Source: Coemansia sp. RSA 1200
Lineage: Eukaryota > Kickxellomycota > Kickxellomycetes > Kickxellales > Kickxellaceae
Length of the DNA: 64,000 nucleotides
Direction of reading: 5' to 3'
Assembly: GCA_027578915.1 (NCBI GenBank)
Contig: JANBTT010000020.1
Coordinates: forward strand, 1-64,000
Below the pieces are notes generated by a model. The model searched no databases, had not been told where the DNA came from, and saw only the letters and a list, made by a program, of their open reading frames with translations. The stretch's first letter is position 1. Each line of letters opens with the position of its first letter. A program made the position numbers and the translations under genes. Shown one piece after another: positions 51,328 to 61,672 of this stretch.

Positions 51328-51673
51328 TTACGACAACTGCACTCCTTTTTCTCTTTTCTCTTCCTTGCTCTCTCATTTTTTGGCTTTATGTATTAAACCC
51401 TCACTTCACCACATCTGATATTATCTAATATCTTTTGCCATGTCATCATCATCTCTTTCTCTCTATCTTCCTTTTCTCCAAACAAGGTCGCAGAGTGATC
51501 CATCGGGTGCTGTCTCTGACAGATGAAAAGAAGAAGAATATCTTGTTCCTAACAAAATAAAACAGGTGAGAAATCCATGCAAGAAGAAACTGGTAGGGGC
51601 AGTTGTAAGAAATAAGAGCTAGCTGGAGGTGTAAGAGAAGGGAAATAAGGAGCAAAATGGATGCTGAGAAGCG
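51328..51673. other. Tail-to-tail spacer
   Basis: Between the convergent V0 subunit f and CBS/PB1 genes. CT-rich near 51340-51370, no gene. Confidence 0.6.
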
Positions 51674-54327
51674 CTAGTTCCTAGAGAGCTTGACGGCAAT
51701 CCAGACACACAATAGCGCTGTGACAAAACCACCACCAACAGCAGCGGGAACCAAGTACTTTTCAGGAACGCCCAGAACACCAGGCAGATCAGACGCATTG
51801 GCTGCGACGGCGCCATTCGTGCCATTATCCTTGTCCTTTTCCTTGTCGGCCTCGTTGAGATAAACGAGTGCGCGCGGGTTGACTTGCAGCATGACGCGAT
51901 CCTTGCCATCGCGCGCAGCCAGATCAATAGCGTCGGCCAGGTCAGCCTCGCCGGTGACGTGGACAAAGTCACCTTCGTCATCAACGTAGGCAAGTCCCGA
52001 CTCGTCAATGATGGCCTGTGCGTCGCGCACGCCCTCCGACAGCAGCTTCCTGACGCAAGCAGCACGCACTCCGTCAAGATCGTTGGCAGGGGCGGTGAAG
52101 CGGTGGATCTTGCCCGATGGCGTCTTCAGCTTGAACGAAAAGTGGCCGTCGGGAATGGCGCCCAGTCGTGTTTGCGAGTGGTGAAGCGAACCTGATCCGG
52201 TGGCTGACGCGGCAGCCGGCATCGTCTGCTGGCCAAACAGTGTTTGGCTGCCGAGGTTAGAGAACGCCTGCTGGCCAGCTGCACTGAAGTGGTGCGGCAT
52301 GGGCATCATCTGCGGCTGGTGGTGAGCGTGGAGCTGCTGTTGCTGCTGCTGTTGTTGCTGCTGCATCAGCATCTGATGGTTGTTGTAGGCCGAGTACTGT
52401 GCGGCAGCAACAGCGGGATCGACGTAGCCGTAGTCGTAGGCCTCCTGCTCGCCGACACGCGAGTTGACAGCCGAGTGGATGTCCTCGATCATCGAAGCCG
52501 ATTCGTTCGGATACACCTCGGACGCAAGACGAGCAGTGCCATCGACAAACGACGGCGGCGGCTGGCTGAAGGCATCGCCCTGCGAATGGTGCACGGTGTC
52601 GCTGACCGACGATCCGGGCCCGCCCAGCTCGGCCGGCAAACTGTTTCCAAAGAACCGCGACCACATGGGACCGCCAATAGCGCCTATTTCCTCGGCACCA
52701 GCGCCCTGGATCGACTTCATCTGCTCCAGTGTTGCGTAGCACAGCCGCAGAACATCCACCACACCCAGAATTTCGCCGCTGTCATCGACTACTGGCAGGT
52801 TGAGATAGTGCTTTTCGTACATCCGCTTCAGCGCGTCAATCAGCGACGTTGACGGCACCACAGTATCGGGATGCGGTGTCATGACACGCACAACGCTGCA
52901 TGTGCGTGGATCGAGCCCGGCGGCAATGACACGCAGCACAATGTCCTTGCTGGTGAAGATTCCGGCGATGCTTCCGCTTTCATCGTCCACAACCAGACTG
53001 GACGTGACGCGTGCGGCACGCATCTGGCGCGCAATGTCCATCACGGGCGTCTTCGGCCCAACCATAATCGGGTCGGCGCCGTCCAGCACTGTTGTCATGT
53101 CGGGGAAGCTCATGCGCTCGCGCAGCTGGCTGACAAAGTTGACCATCTGCGTCGAATGCACGCTCCATTCCTTCTCGACGCCCTCAATGGCCGCATACAG
53201 CGCCTTGGACGATTGATGCGCGCGCTCCATACGCTCCAACGCCTCGTACATGCACCGGATAACATCCAGCAGCCCAACCACATCGCCTTCCTCATTGCAA
53301 ACCGGAAGGTGCCTGAACCCGCGCGCAACCATCGTGTTAAGCGCATCTGTTGCCGGCGTGTCGCTTGTCACGCATAGCGGGTCGCGTGTCGCAATGTCGC
53401 GCACATGCGTGCTTCTTGCATCTAGACCCTCGGCCACCACTCTGAATGCCACGTCCTTGGCTGTGAAGATCCCTGCCAGCCGCTCGTCATCGTCCACCAC
53501 CAGCACACTGTCTGCACGCTTTGCCGCCATCAGCTGCGCGGCCTCCGTGATCGAGATCCCGTCACGCACAGTCAGTGCTGGTGCCGGCCGCAGCGCTGCC
53601 ACCGTGCCCACCGCTGCGCTTGCCCCGCGCTTGCGCCCTCCGTTCGACCCCGTGCCAGACGCTGCTTGCGCGCCGTCGCTGTTCTTGTGTCTGTTCTGGT
53701 GCATTTTTTTGCTCAGATCTGCCTCGGCCTTTTTGCGGATAAACTACTCCCGCCGTGCAAAGTGTGAAAAAGAGGGTTCGCCCAGTATAGCAGTAGTATT
53801 CAAACAATCAACAAATCAATCACGAAAGGAATAAAAGAATTGAAGAAATAAATAAATAATGACAGGAGGGAAAAGCGCGCAAAGAACGCAAGGGAGGCTT
53901 AAAAGAAAGGAAGGGGAGGACAAATCATCAACAGATCCCGCACCCTCCAGTCCGTTACTCCTTTCTCATGTTTTGTGGGTCCCGTTTACAAGCATGCATG
54001 CTAGGAGCACAGAAAGTAAGAGGGAGAAGAGAATCAGGAGACTTCTTGCCACAGCACCTTTCCCGCCCATCCCGCAAATCGCCAATCTCAATAAAGCCAG
54101 CAACAGCAGAGTTGCCCATCCAGCCACACATGGCAAAAGCTCCACAGGTAACTCTTCTCGTTCTTCTCCTTTCCTCGACCGATGATAAGCAGAGAAACCT
54201 CCATTCATATTGGCAAAAAACAGACAAATAAACAAGCAAACGGCTCACTTACCTCGTCCCGGCGAGTCTGTCGTTTCCTTGCTTGCTCCGAGTTGGGTGG
54301 AGCCTGGTTTTGCGTAGAGCTCATCAT
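51674..54327 (-). CDS. CBS-PB1 domain protein (Mug70-like), two exons
   Basis: Exon 1 (54253-54327) encodes MMSSTQNQAPPNSEQARKRQ, then TRRDE. Exon 2 (51674-53743) resumes FIRKKAEADLSKK, keeping phase 0 across a 509-nt intron (GTAAGT/GTAG) and giving about 714 aa. The joined RRDE-IRKK segment resembles the conserved basic N-terminus of fungal CBS/PB1 proteins, supporting the splice. Four CBS repeats follow in two pairs, seen from ISITEAAQLMAAKRADSVLV to RFRHLPVCNEEGDVVGLLD and again from VMDIARQMRA to LNLPVVDDSGEILGVVD. A Gln-rich, His-rich linker leads to a PB1 domain (FKLKTPSGKIHRFTAP, VRAACVRKLL) and a C-terminal membrane helix (VTALLCVWIAVKL). Pairs of CBS repeats usually bind adenylates; the cellular role of the family is poorly known. 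Confidence 0.87.
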
Positions 54328-54789
54328 CTGCGGATATAAAAGGCAACGCCAGATATAATAACAATAAGAACTATCCAAAAAGCTGGGTGAGAAGAGAGAA
54401 AAGAGTCTGAAAAAGGGAAAAAGGTCAAGAAAGGTTGAATTGAGAAGGAAATAATATAACAAACCCCCCAAAAAAGCAGAAAAAGAAAGAGTAAAGAAAT
54501 AACAAAGTTCCTTTGATTGCTGCTCGTTGCTGGTGACCTTTTTTTTTTTTTGCTGTCAAAATTTACATCTTCAAATTCTCATCTCCCCTCCCAATTTTCT
54601 TCTTTTGGGGGGGGGGTTCAGCGTATGCCGCAAGAGAGGCTTTTTGGCATTTCTCTTCCCCCGTTTTTCGACAGACAAACACAAAATTATTAAAAAATAT
54701 AGAAATAGACAAAAAGAGCCGTGTTGCACCGGAAAACCAAAGATGGGCTTCATTAAAGGGCATGTTCCTGCCAATACAATGCATAGCGT
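54328..54789. other. Gene-free spacer
   Basis: Between the CBS/PB1 first exon and the 3' end of 7TM receptor 1. It contains A-rich tracts, a poly-T run (54539-54551) and a G-run (54606-54614), and the likely promoter of the CBS/PB1 gene. Confidence 0.55.
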
Positions 54790-55872
54790 TTATTCTGAAA
54801 ACGCAGATAGAGTGTCGCTGAGCATATCCAGAGAACTTGCACTCTCAATATTTACATGTGGTGGCAGCCCACGCAGTGTGTTGCTGCTGTCCTGCCACAA
54901 TGGCCTGCTGCTTACAAGACGATCCTTATTCTTTCCTTTAGGATTATTCAACCGGGATTTTATCTGCCTTTTATAAGCATCGCAGATAGTTGGGTTGACA
55001 ATGAGCGCAATGCCAAGAAGCACCGACTGCAATCCAAGAAATACAACGTTGACGTACTCTAGTCCATTGAATGTAGTGCGTCGGTAGTAACCGACTGTAT
55101 ATAGGATTGTATTGAGCCAGAGCGACAGTATAGGTGTGATAGGGTACCAGATAATTGTCAGCAATGCGCGGTGGAGCATTTTTGACTTGCTCTGCGCAAT
55201 CACATTGTACGAAGGATGATACGCGTACAACGACAAGGCCAGTATCCGTCGGGAGCTCTTTCGCGTTTTCACAATATGAATCCCAATAATCGCCACGCTG
55301 ATTGCGCCAACAATCCCAGAGAAATATTGCCATACCGAAATCGTGCAAACCAAGAATATATAATACCTGCGCTGCACGAGCTTTGGAACACTGCAATACG
55401 ACGCTATGTCAATCATGCTTGGAGGTGTGTAAAGAAACGCCGACGCTGGGATTATTGCTATTCCTATGGCAAGCGACATTAGAACAAGCGTTGGCCATCT
55501 TTTTTGAGGCGATACCTTGTGAATGATCACCAGCTGGAGATGCAAGACACAGTAGATACACAGATTGACCGGCAAAAGGGCCAATACGTTGTTGACAAAC
55601 AGAATTGCTCGGCACCCAAATTCGGACTTTATCACCACAAACGATGCAATTATTCGGATTACAAACCGCATGCAATTCAGTAGCTGCACGACTATGATAA
55701 TACGCGCAATTCTGCTTTTCCAGACCGAAGGTTGGAGCCAGACAAGTATCAATCCGTACAGAAATATCAGGAGCGAGACCACTGCCGATGTGATGTATAC
55801 AACTAAAGCCGTCACCAAAAACCCAGTGCCGACAAGCGTAGGGATCGTGCCTTCGTTTTGTCTGCGATCCAT
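54790..55872 (-). CDS. 7TM receptor 1 (fungal GPCR-like)
   Basis: A single exon of 360 aa. Seven hydrophobic segments are visible, from TALVVYITSAVVSLLIFLYG to SVLLGIALIVNP. A Cys at the start of the third helix (EFGCRAIL) and one in the second extracellular loop (ASYCSVPK) give the disulfide pair typical of GPCRs. The seventh helix ends VNPTI, similar to the NPxxY position. A basic cytoplasmic tail follows, ending in a Ser-rich stretch. The neighbour at 56275-57342 is a paralogue sharing these marks, so this is a recent or retained tandem pair. A signal transduction role through G-proteins is inferred; no family with known ligand (cAMP-type, pheromone, Git3) is clearly recognised. The ATG at 55872 is first in frame. 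Confidence 0.75.
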   Translation of the reverse strand: MDRRQNEGTIPTLVGTGFLVTALVVYITSAVVSLLIFLYGLILVWLQPSVWKSRIARIIIVVQLLNCMRFVIRIIASFVVIKSEFGCRAILFVNNVLALLPVNLCIYCVLHLQLVIIHKVSPQKRWPTLVLMSLAIGIAIIPASAFLYTPPSMIDIASYCSVPKLVQRRYYIFLVCTISVWQYFSGIVGAISVAIIGIHIVKTRKSSRRILALSLYAYHPSYNVIAQSKSKMLHRALLTIIWYPITPILSLWLNTILYTVGYYRRTTFNGLEYVNVVFLGLQSVLLGIALIVNPTICDAYKRQIKSRLNNPKGKNKDRLVSSRPLWQDSSNTLRGLPPHVNIESASSLDMLSDTLSAFSE

Positions 55873-56274
55873 ATTTTAAAAAGGAAGCAATGCTGTACCG
55901 ACTATGTCGCTCTAGTTTCCGCTTCTTTTTGTGGTTGCTTGCAATATGGCACATGTTCCTATTCTTTCTGCTTCTATCATCAACAGTCTTTTGCAGTGTT
56001 CAGGCAAGTACAATGAAGAGAAATAAGAGATAAAATAACTAATACTACAAGCGAAAAGAAGCCAGTTCTAATTATATCTTTAAAAAAGAATGTTCCTAAC
56101 AGCAATTTTTGTTTAAAAATAATAAAAATAAAGTAGCATTTTCGCATTATATTCTTACATGCCTAGGTCCAGCACATGAAGTCTTTTTATAAAGAACTAG
56201 AGTGTTAACATTTTTATTCCTCATGCAAAAAGTGAAATGCAAAATTCAAATATAATATACAATTGCAAGCAATG
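55873..56274. other. Spacer between the 7TM receptors
   Basis: AT-rich; the left part should be the promoter of receptor 1, the right part the 3' UTR of receptor 2. Confidence 0.55.
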
Positions 56275-57342
56275 TCAAAACTGGGATACAGAACTACCAA
56301 GAGCATCGTCCAGGGATAGTGGAGTCGATAGATTCAAAGGCACGTGTGGCCGCTGCTCGACATCTTGCATATGGGAAACCATGAGTTGGTTGGTTCTAGA
56401 CGCTTTGTTTGTTTTTATCCAGCGGTCCCAAATTTCTTTTCTAAATGTCTTTTCGACAGTCGGGTTTACAATAAGCCCCATTCCTAACAGCACCGACTGA
56501 AGCCCAAGCAAAAGAACATTTATATACTCGAGACTCGTAAATGTTTTCTGCTTGGAATAGGATACGGAGAATAGGAGCAAATTGAACCACAGAGAAATGA
56601 CAGGCGTTATTGGGAACCAGACTATGGATAGAAGAGTGCGGTAGAGCATATTTGTCTGGCTTTGCTGGATAATAGTCTGCGATTGGCCGTAGGAATAGGT
56701 TGATGTCCTCAAGATGCTCTGTGGGACCCTCTGCGTCCGTAGAATATACAGCCCAAGAACGGAGCCGCTGACCACGCCGATAACACCCGATAGATACTGC
56801 CAAAGAGCATAGCTGAGATTATAATATACAAAATGTCTGTGATTAAATACTTTGGGGATGCTGCAATACGAGACAATTCCTGCTGCGCTAGGAGAGATGT
56901 AGAGGAATGAGGCTGCAGGAACAATAGCTGTAAGTACTGCAAACGACAAGAGCACTGCTTTTGGCCATCGCTTGTGTGGCTGCACCTGATGAACAATTAT
57001 AATTTGCAAATAAACCACACAATAAACGCAAAGGTTGACCGGCAACAGTGTCGACGAGTTGTGAAGAAACAACAGCGCCCGGCAGCCAAACTCTTCTCGA
57101 ATCGTAATGAACGTCGACAATATTCGAAATACAAACCGCAGACAGTTAATGATCTGAACCACAATGATTATTCGCACGATGTGGTTTTGCCAGACTCTTG
57201 TATCAAGAATGACAATCAGCATTCCGTACAGGAAAAACAAAAGAGATACACACGCTGACAGAATGTATATTGCTTTGGCAAACGCTTCGAAACCTGGTGT
57301 GTGGATGATAGGAACCGGAGCTGTATTAACGTCTGGTATCAT
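56275..57342 (-). CDS. 7TM receptor 2 (paralogue of receptor 1)
   Basis: A single exon of 355 aa from the first in-frame ATG at 57342; an upstream TTG continues the frame but is unlikely to be used. It aligns with receptor 1 along its whole length: FLYGMLIVILD against FLYGLILVWLQ, the shared IIIVVQ-NC-RFV-RI segment, EFGCRALLFLHN against EFGCRAILFVNN, and SYCSIPK against SYCSVPK. Both keep the two Cys and VNPT in the last helix. The third cytoplasmic loop (about residues 210-235) contains several Ser/Thr/Gln. Expected location is the plasma membrane; the ligand is unknown. Divergence between the copies is high enough to suggest different ligands or expression. Confidence 0.75.
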   Translation of the reverse strand: MIPDVNTAPVPIIHTPGFEAFAKAIYILSACVSLLFFLYGMLIVILDTRVWQNHIVRIIIVVQIINCLRFVFRILSTFITIREEFGCRALLFLHNSSTLLPVNLCVYCVVYLQIIIVHQVQPHKRWPKAVLLSFAVLTAIVPAASFLYISPSAAGIVSYCSIPKVFNHRHFVYYNLSYALWQYLSGVIGVVSGSVLGLYILRTQRVPQSILRTSTYSYGQSQTIIQQSQTNMLYRTLLSIVWFPITPVISLWFNLLLFSVSYSKQKTFTSLEYINVLLLGLQSVLLGMGLIVNPTVEKTFRKEIWDRWIKTNKASRTNQLMVSHMQDVEQRPHVPLNLSTPLSLDDALGSSVSQF

Positions 57343-57802
57343 GTGAGATAGAAACAGTATTATCGCCCCATTAGTAATCGTGGTAGTTGTGTTTCTTTTT
57401 AAAATTTGTGATAGCAATGCAATAGTCTGAATTATAATAAATGTGTTATGTGGAAGAGTAGAAAACCGGTTTCTAGTAACCGGGCATCAAAGAAGCTTTA
57501 AAACATTGCATGACATTATAATATAGCATGCCATCTGCGCATACGTTTTTTACCTAACAAAATTACATTCTAGACAATAGACATTCATTCGTATTTTGCT
57601 GTAATATATTAGGTCCTAGTAGCATGCAAGCCGAGGTTATGTGGGGAACGATGACTAATATTATGATAATGTGAACAAAAACTCCGACTTAGTTGCCACG
57701 AGGTAGTCATCTTAATCAGAAAAGAAGCTTGTATTATCCCTAGCATTCATATTTCGTCGGGAAACGATAGCATTAAACCAAACAGAAAATCATCCAGAAA
57801 CA
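57343..57802. other. AT-rich spacer
   Basis: Promoter of receptor 2 and 3' flank of MLH1. Nothing else seen. Confidence 0.55.
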
Positions 57803-60355
57803 CTAGCAGCGTTCAAAAATGCGGTATAGGTCAGGCAGGTCAGCAAGCTGGATCACGGCGTTCTCGGTAAGAAGCATGTTCGGTGCCCAAAACGAGGTCT
57901 CCTTAAATGAAGGAAAAATACGGTGCTCAGTCATTAAGCGATATGCTTCCTTGGCATTAAGCGGGTCGTCAGGAAGCGGAGGTTCGAGAGCATATAGCGA
58001 TGCCAGCGCGTTAATAAACCCCTTGAGAAACGGTTGTTCGTTTTCCCAGTCAATAGAAAATGCGGCGTTGTAAAGAAACAGCGGCAACTTGTCGTAGTCC
58101 GGCGAATACTCCTTTACTACCATCGGCATTGACTCCACCGTCCCAATATCGCTTATTTTGATCAGAAAGAATTCCTCAAGCATCTCGCTGTTGTTGACAA
58201 AGCGCATATTCACCTCCTCTGCCGACTTTTCTGGATTCCCATCGCCAAGCTCTTGTGCTGCAACCAACGCCAGTTCGTAGATGGATGGCGCAGGCTGCAG
58301 CAAGATCCGACCAAAGTTCATAAAGTCAAAAACACAGCGATGGTAGAATAGATGGAAGCTAATCTTGCAGTAGTCCACCATATACAAACGTGTCTGGTAC
58401 TGTATAAGTGCCTTTCGGTCGTCAATAAAGCCAACAAATGTGTGCTCGCTCAGCACCCGTGTAAGCTCAGTATGCGCATGTCGCCTCAATTCATTTCTCA
58501 GGTTGCGAATGCTGGTCAGTTGTACATCGATAGGCGCCTCTGTGGTTTCAGCCATATACGATTTTCCTAAAGGGCCTGGTTTAATCTCTGGAAAGGTAGA
58601 AGACAGCTGCCGGTCACTCGGGTCAGCGAGTTTCGGCCGCTTTCCTGGCTCTGCGCCTAGATCATCGCCTTGCGGTGCTGTTGGTTCTAGTAAGCTACTT
58701 CCAGGAGTAAATAGAGGTGTAGACGACGGTGTGATGTCCATAATACGAGCAGATTTTGAGGCTGGAGAAGCGTTGATCGGCTTATTACCGTGAATGCCGC
58801 TCCGATGAATTGTGTTAATAGGGCTGCCAAGCATTGGGTCCGGCCTGTCCGCATCATGGTTACTGGAAGAATTGCCGGGAAACGTTGACGAGATGGTCGG
58901 CGAATGTTGTTGTCCTGATTCTCTGGACGGCGATATGCTAAAGTCAGAGCCAATTGTCAGCTGTGTTCGGTTTCTGTTAGCAGCAGAGGGCGAGATAACA
59001 AACGAAAATGATTCAAGAGATCGTGTTTTGTAGTCAGTCCGCACAGTTTTGTTGACCGGGGTTCTTTGCTGGCTACTCTGTTGAAAGTTATTTGAGGGAC
59101 TGGATAGTTCGGGAATCTGTCCTGTGCGGCTCTTTTCATACTTGATACTGCTAGAAACGGGTGTCGATGGTGGCTCCCTGGAAAGAGAGGATGGCAAAGC
59201 CGGTGTTAACACATCATCCTCAGTAAGGGTGCTTCCTGAGCTTTCCTTTATAAATGTACTCTGAATTGGGAATGATCTGCTTTCGTTGATGTCAAGCAGC
59301 TTTTTATGGATGCAATCGACAATTGCACCAACAATTAAATCCTCATTCAGAAAGCGCACCTCGCGTTTTGTTGGATGTACATTAACATCGACGTTCTGAG
59401 GTTTTATCCGAAGATCCAGATAAACAAACGGTCTCGAAGCTTTAGGAAGAATGCTTGTGTAAAGGGACTCAACTGCTCGCTTAATCGGAGTGTGGTCGAC
59501 CAGCCGGTGGTTAATGAAAAGGAGAAATATCGACTTGTGCATCTCGTGTGTAGAGCTTGACACGCTTCCCTTGAATTCGTAATCAAAATACTTGTCAGTA
59601 TGACTGATTTGGACAAGAGAACTGGCGATTTTTGCGCCAAATATCTGTCTGATATTCGCAATGGTTGATGCGCCTTTCTGAGTGTTCAAATCCGCCTTTG
59701 GCATCCCAATCTTTCTACAAGTAAATGCGACACCCGAGTTGTGGATAGCATACCTGCTAGCAACCTCGAATATGCGAGTATACTCATCACGTGTGTTCTT
59801 AAGCGCTGATTTGCGTGAAGGAATGTTATAAAACAAATCCTCTGCGGTGATTACAGTGCCATCGTTCCCGGCGCATGGCTCTGGATCATTATTTCCTCCA
59901 GGCCGTGCGGGAACGATCTTTCCGTCAGAGTAGTTTGCCTTGTATGCACAGTCCGACTCGGCCTGCTTTGTAATAATTGACAAATGCGATACGTGGCTGA
60001 TGCTTGCAAGCGCTTCGCCTCTGAATCCGTATGTCTGGATCATCGACAGGTCTTCATATGTTTTGAGCTTGCTGGTTGTAAACCGCTCACACACAATGTG
60101 CATATCCTCTGCGCGAATCCCATGGCCATTGTCCTGAATCTGCAGGACCTTCAGGCCACCATCCTTAACACCGATGGAAATACTAGTAGAACCCGCATCC
60201 AGCGAGTTTTCAATCAGCTCTTTCAGCGCGTTTGATGGGCGGTTGATAATCTCGCCAGCAGCAATGCGGTTAATAACCGACTCATCCAGCTTGCGAATAG
60301 GTGCAGGCTTTGGCGACGGACCGCTGTAGCCATACTGACTGCTGTCCAAAGACAT
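57803..60355 (-). CDS. MLH1: DNA mismatch repair protein MLH1
   Basis: A single exon of 850 aa. The GHKL ATPase motifs are present: ALKELIENSLDAGST, DNGHGI and TYGFRGEALASISHVS. The transducer part contains KREVRFLNED, with the catalytic Lys region NVDVNVHPTK. A long Ser/Pro/Thr-rich linker (about 370-590) is followed by the C-terminal dimerisation domain, and the protein ends LPDLYRIFERC, the highly conserved MLH1 terminal sequence that contributes to the PMS1/PMS2 endonuclease site. It works in MutL-alpha to coordinate nicking after MutS recognition of mismatches, and in meiotic crossing-over. The start ATG is followed by MSLDSSQYGYSG, slightly longer than in yeast before the conserved IRKLDESVINRIAAGE. 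A 447-bp divergent promoter region is shared with mS35. Confidence 0.97.
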   Translation of the reverse strand: MSLDSSQYGYSGPSPKPAPIRKLDESVINRIAAGEIINRPSNALKELIENSLDAGSTSISIGVKDGGLKVLQIQDNGHGIRAEDMHIVCERFTTSKLKTYEDLSMIQTYGFRGEALASISHVSHLSIITKQAESDCAYKANYSDGKIVPARPGGNNDPEPCAGNDGTVITAEDLFYNIPSRKSALKNTRDEYTRIFEVASRYAIHNSGVAFTCRKIGMPKADLNTQKGASTIANIRQIFGAKIASSLVQISHTDKYFDYEFKGSVSSSTHEMHKSIFLLFINHRLVDHTPIKRAVESLYTSILPKASRPFVYLDLRIKPQNVDVNVHPTKREVRFLNEDLIVGAIVDCIHKKLLDINESRSFPIQSTFIKESSGSTLTEDDVLTPALPSSLSREPPSTPVSSSIKYEKSRTGQIPELSSPSNNFQQSSQQRTPVNKTVRTDYKTRSLESFSFVISPSAANRNRTQLTIGSDFSISPSRESGQQHSPTISSTFPGNSSSNHDADRPDPMLGSPINTIHRSGIHGNKPINASPASKSARIMDITPSSTPLFTPGSSLLEPTAPQGDDLGAEPGKRPKLADPSDRQLSSTFPEIKPGPLGKSYMAETTEAPIDVQLTSIRNLRNELRRHAHTELTRVLSEHTFVGFIDDRKALIQYQTRLYMVDYCKISFHLFYHRCVFDFMNFGRILLQPAPSIYELALVAAQELGDGNPEKSAEEVNMRFVNNSEMLEEFFLIKISDIGTVESMPMVVKEYSPDYDKLPLFLYNAAFSIDWENEQPFLKGFINALASLYALEPPLPDDPLNAKEAYRLMTEHRIFPSFKETSFWAPNMLLTENAVIQLADLPDLYRIFERC

Positions 60356-60802
60356 TCTATGAAGATAATTGAATTTAGTAAAAAGAAATAAGAAAAAATC
60401 AGTGAAGTGAACTTTGGAAGAAAAAAAGAAAATTGCAACCTGTTGTTTTTGCTACTGCGCAAAGATTCTGCGATGAGGGGAAACAGTTACGTAGCGCCAG
60501 ATCAGATCAAGAAAAAACAGAGCAGATCAATATGTGATTGTGCATTTTTATCATTAATGTGTTACTTTTGTCAAAAAACAAATGAGAATGGTTGTTTATC
60601 GAGGTTTTTGCAAATTAAACAACACAAATTGAAGCTATGATTAATAAGGATCTCGTTATTCTTGTTGTTCCCTTCTTCCTTCCTTCTTTGGCTTTCCATA
60701 CTCCTTAAATTACCAAATCTTTCTTTTTCATTCATTAGGTGTTCTTGGTTGTTTTGTTAAAGGCAAAGCAGAAATCTATTTGTCCATATCAACAATCAGA
60801 AA
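60356..60802. promoter_or_regulatory. Divergent promoter MLH1 / mS35
   Basis: AT-rich; CT-rich tracts at 60668-60698 and 60720-60733 may belong to the mS35 leader. No TATA box is convincing. Confidence 0.5.
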
Positions 60803-61576
60803 ATGAGCTCGATAATCACAACGCATTTACGACTTCTAAAGAGTCCAAGACTATCTTCCGCTGCTGCTGCTGCTGCTACTGCTGCTGGACGTCTTTTGCA
60901 CACCAGCGCTGTCCATCAAGTTGGTCGTAAGAGGAAGGTGATTCCCAGGGTAACAAAGTCACAGCGCAGGGAGCATGCTTTGGCGATCGATCAGGAGGAT
61001 CAGGAGAACGATATTGAAAACCTGGGTGAGTGGGATGGCGATGACCACCACTTGTACGGACATCTGCTGATGGAGAGTATTCGCGATGTGCGCAAGTACG
61101 CACGCCAGATGAAGTTTGAGCATCCGGCACTTGCAGAGTTTAAGAAGCCGTTTACAGCGCCCTCGGCATCGCAGATCCTGCGATTTGAAAGCTCTGCAAC
61201 AATGGGCGAAAAGTCCCATGCAAAGGATCGGAAGGTTGTGATGCGCGTCAAGGTGCAGGATCTTGGACTGGATGCACTTGTTCTTCGCAAGTTTGTTTTG
61301 CTTGCAGGCCCACGCTACAATCCGCAGACGGATGAGCTGATTATGTCAGAGTCGCGTGAGCTCTCATCATTGCTGAACAAAAAACGGCTGGCCGACACTC
61401 TCGTAGCGCTTATCGAAGAGGCAAAGAAGAAGGACGAATCTTTCGTTGATGTGCCGCTTGACTTTATTCACTACAAATACAAGCCAAAGCCCGTCTTCCC
61501 CAAGAGCTGGAATCCAACAATCAAACGCAACAAAACTAAGAAAGTGAAGAAGAACGCAGTAAACAAAAATATGTAG
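60803..61576 (+). CDS. RSM24: Mitochondrial small-subunit ribosomal protein mS35 (Rsm24)
   Basis: 257 aa in a single exon. The N-terminus (residues 1-35) is rich in Arg, Ser, Thr and Ala and lacks acids (LRLLKSPRLSSAAAAAATAA, then GRLLHTS), a typical mitochondrial presequence. The body has the mS35 pattern: a block ending EFKKPFTAPSASQILRFESS, then AKDRKVVMRVKVQDLGL, then LLAGPRYNPQTDELIMSESR, and a C-terminal FVDVPLDFIHYKYKP. It then has a basic Lys/Asn tail. It should be part of the mitoribosome small subunit head. It converges on the Rpc37 gene, 96 bp away. Confidence 0.88.
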   Translation: MSSIITTHLRLLKSPRLSSAAAAAATAAGRLLHTSAVHQVGRKRKVIPRVTKSQRREHALAIDQEDQENDIENLGEWDGDDHHLYGHLLMESIRDVRKYARQMKFEHPALAEFKKPFTAPSASQILRFESSATMGEKSHAKDRKVVMRVKVQDLGLDALVLRKFVLLAGPRYNPQTDELIMSESRELSSLLNKKRLADTLVALIEEAKKKDESFVDVPLDFIHYKYKPKPVFPKSWNPTIKRNKTKKVKKNAVNKNM

Positions 61577-61672
61577 AATGTGTGCAAAGGCACTCGCTTT
61601 TCTAACTCTGCTTTCCTTTTTACTTGTTAATTATATAAAAAGCAATGACAATATAAAATATAACAAGCAAGA

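Noticed and set aside
57342..57417. Upstream extension of 7TM receptor 2 from a TTG
   Set aside because: A non-ATG start in a eukaryotic gene is unlikely and the first ATG at 57342 precedes the first helix.
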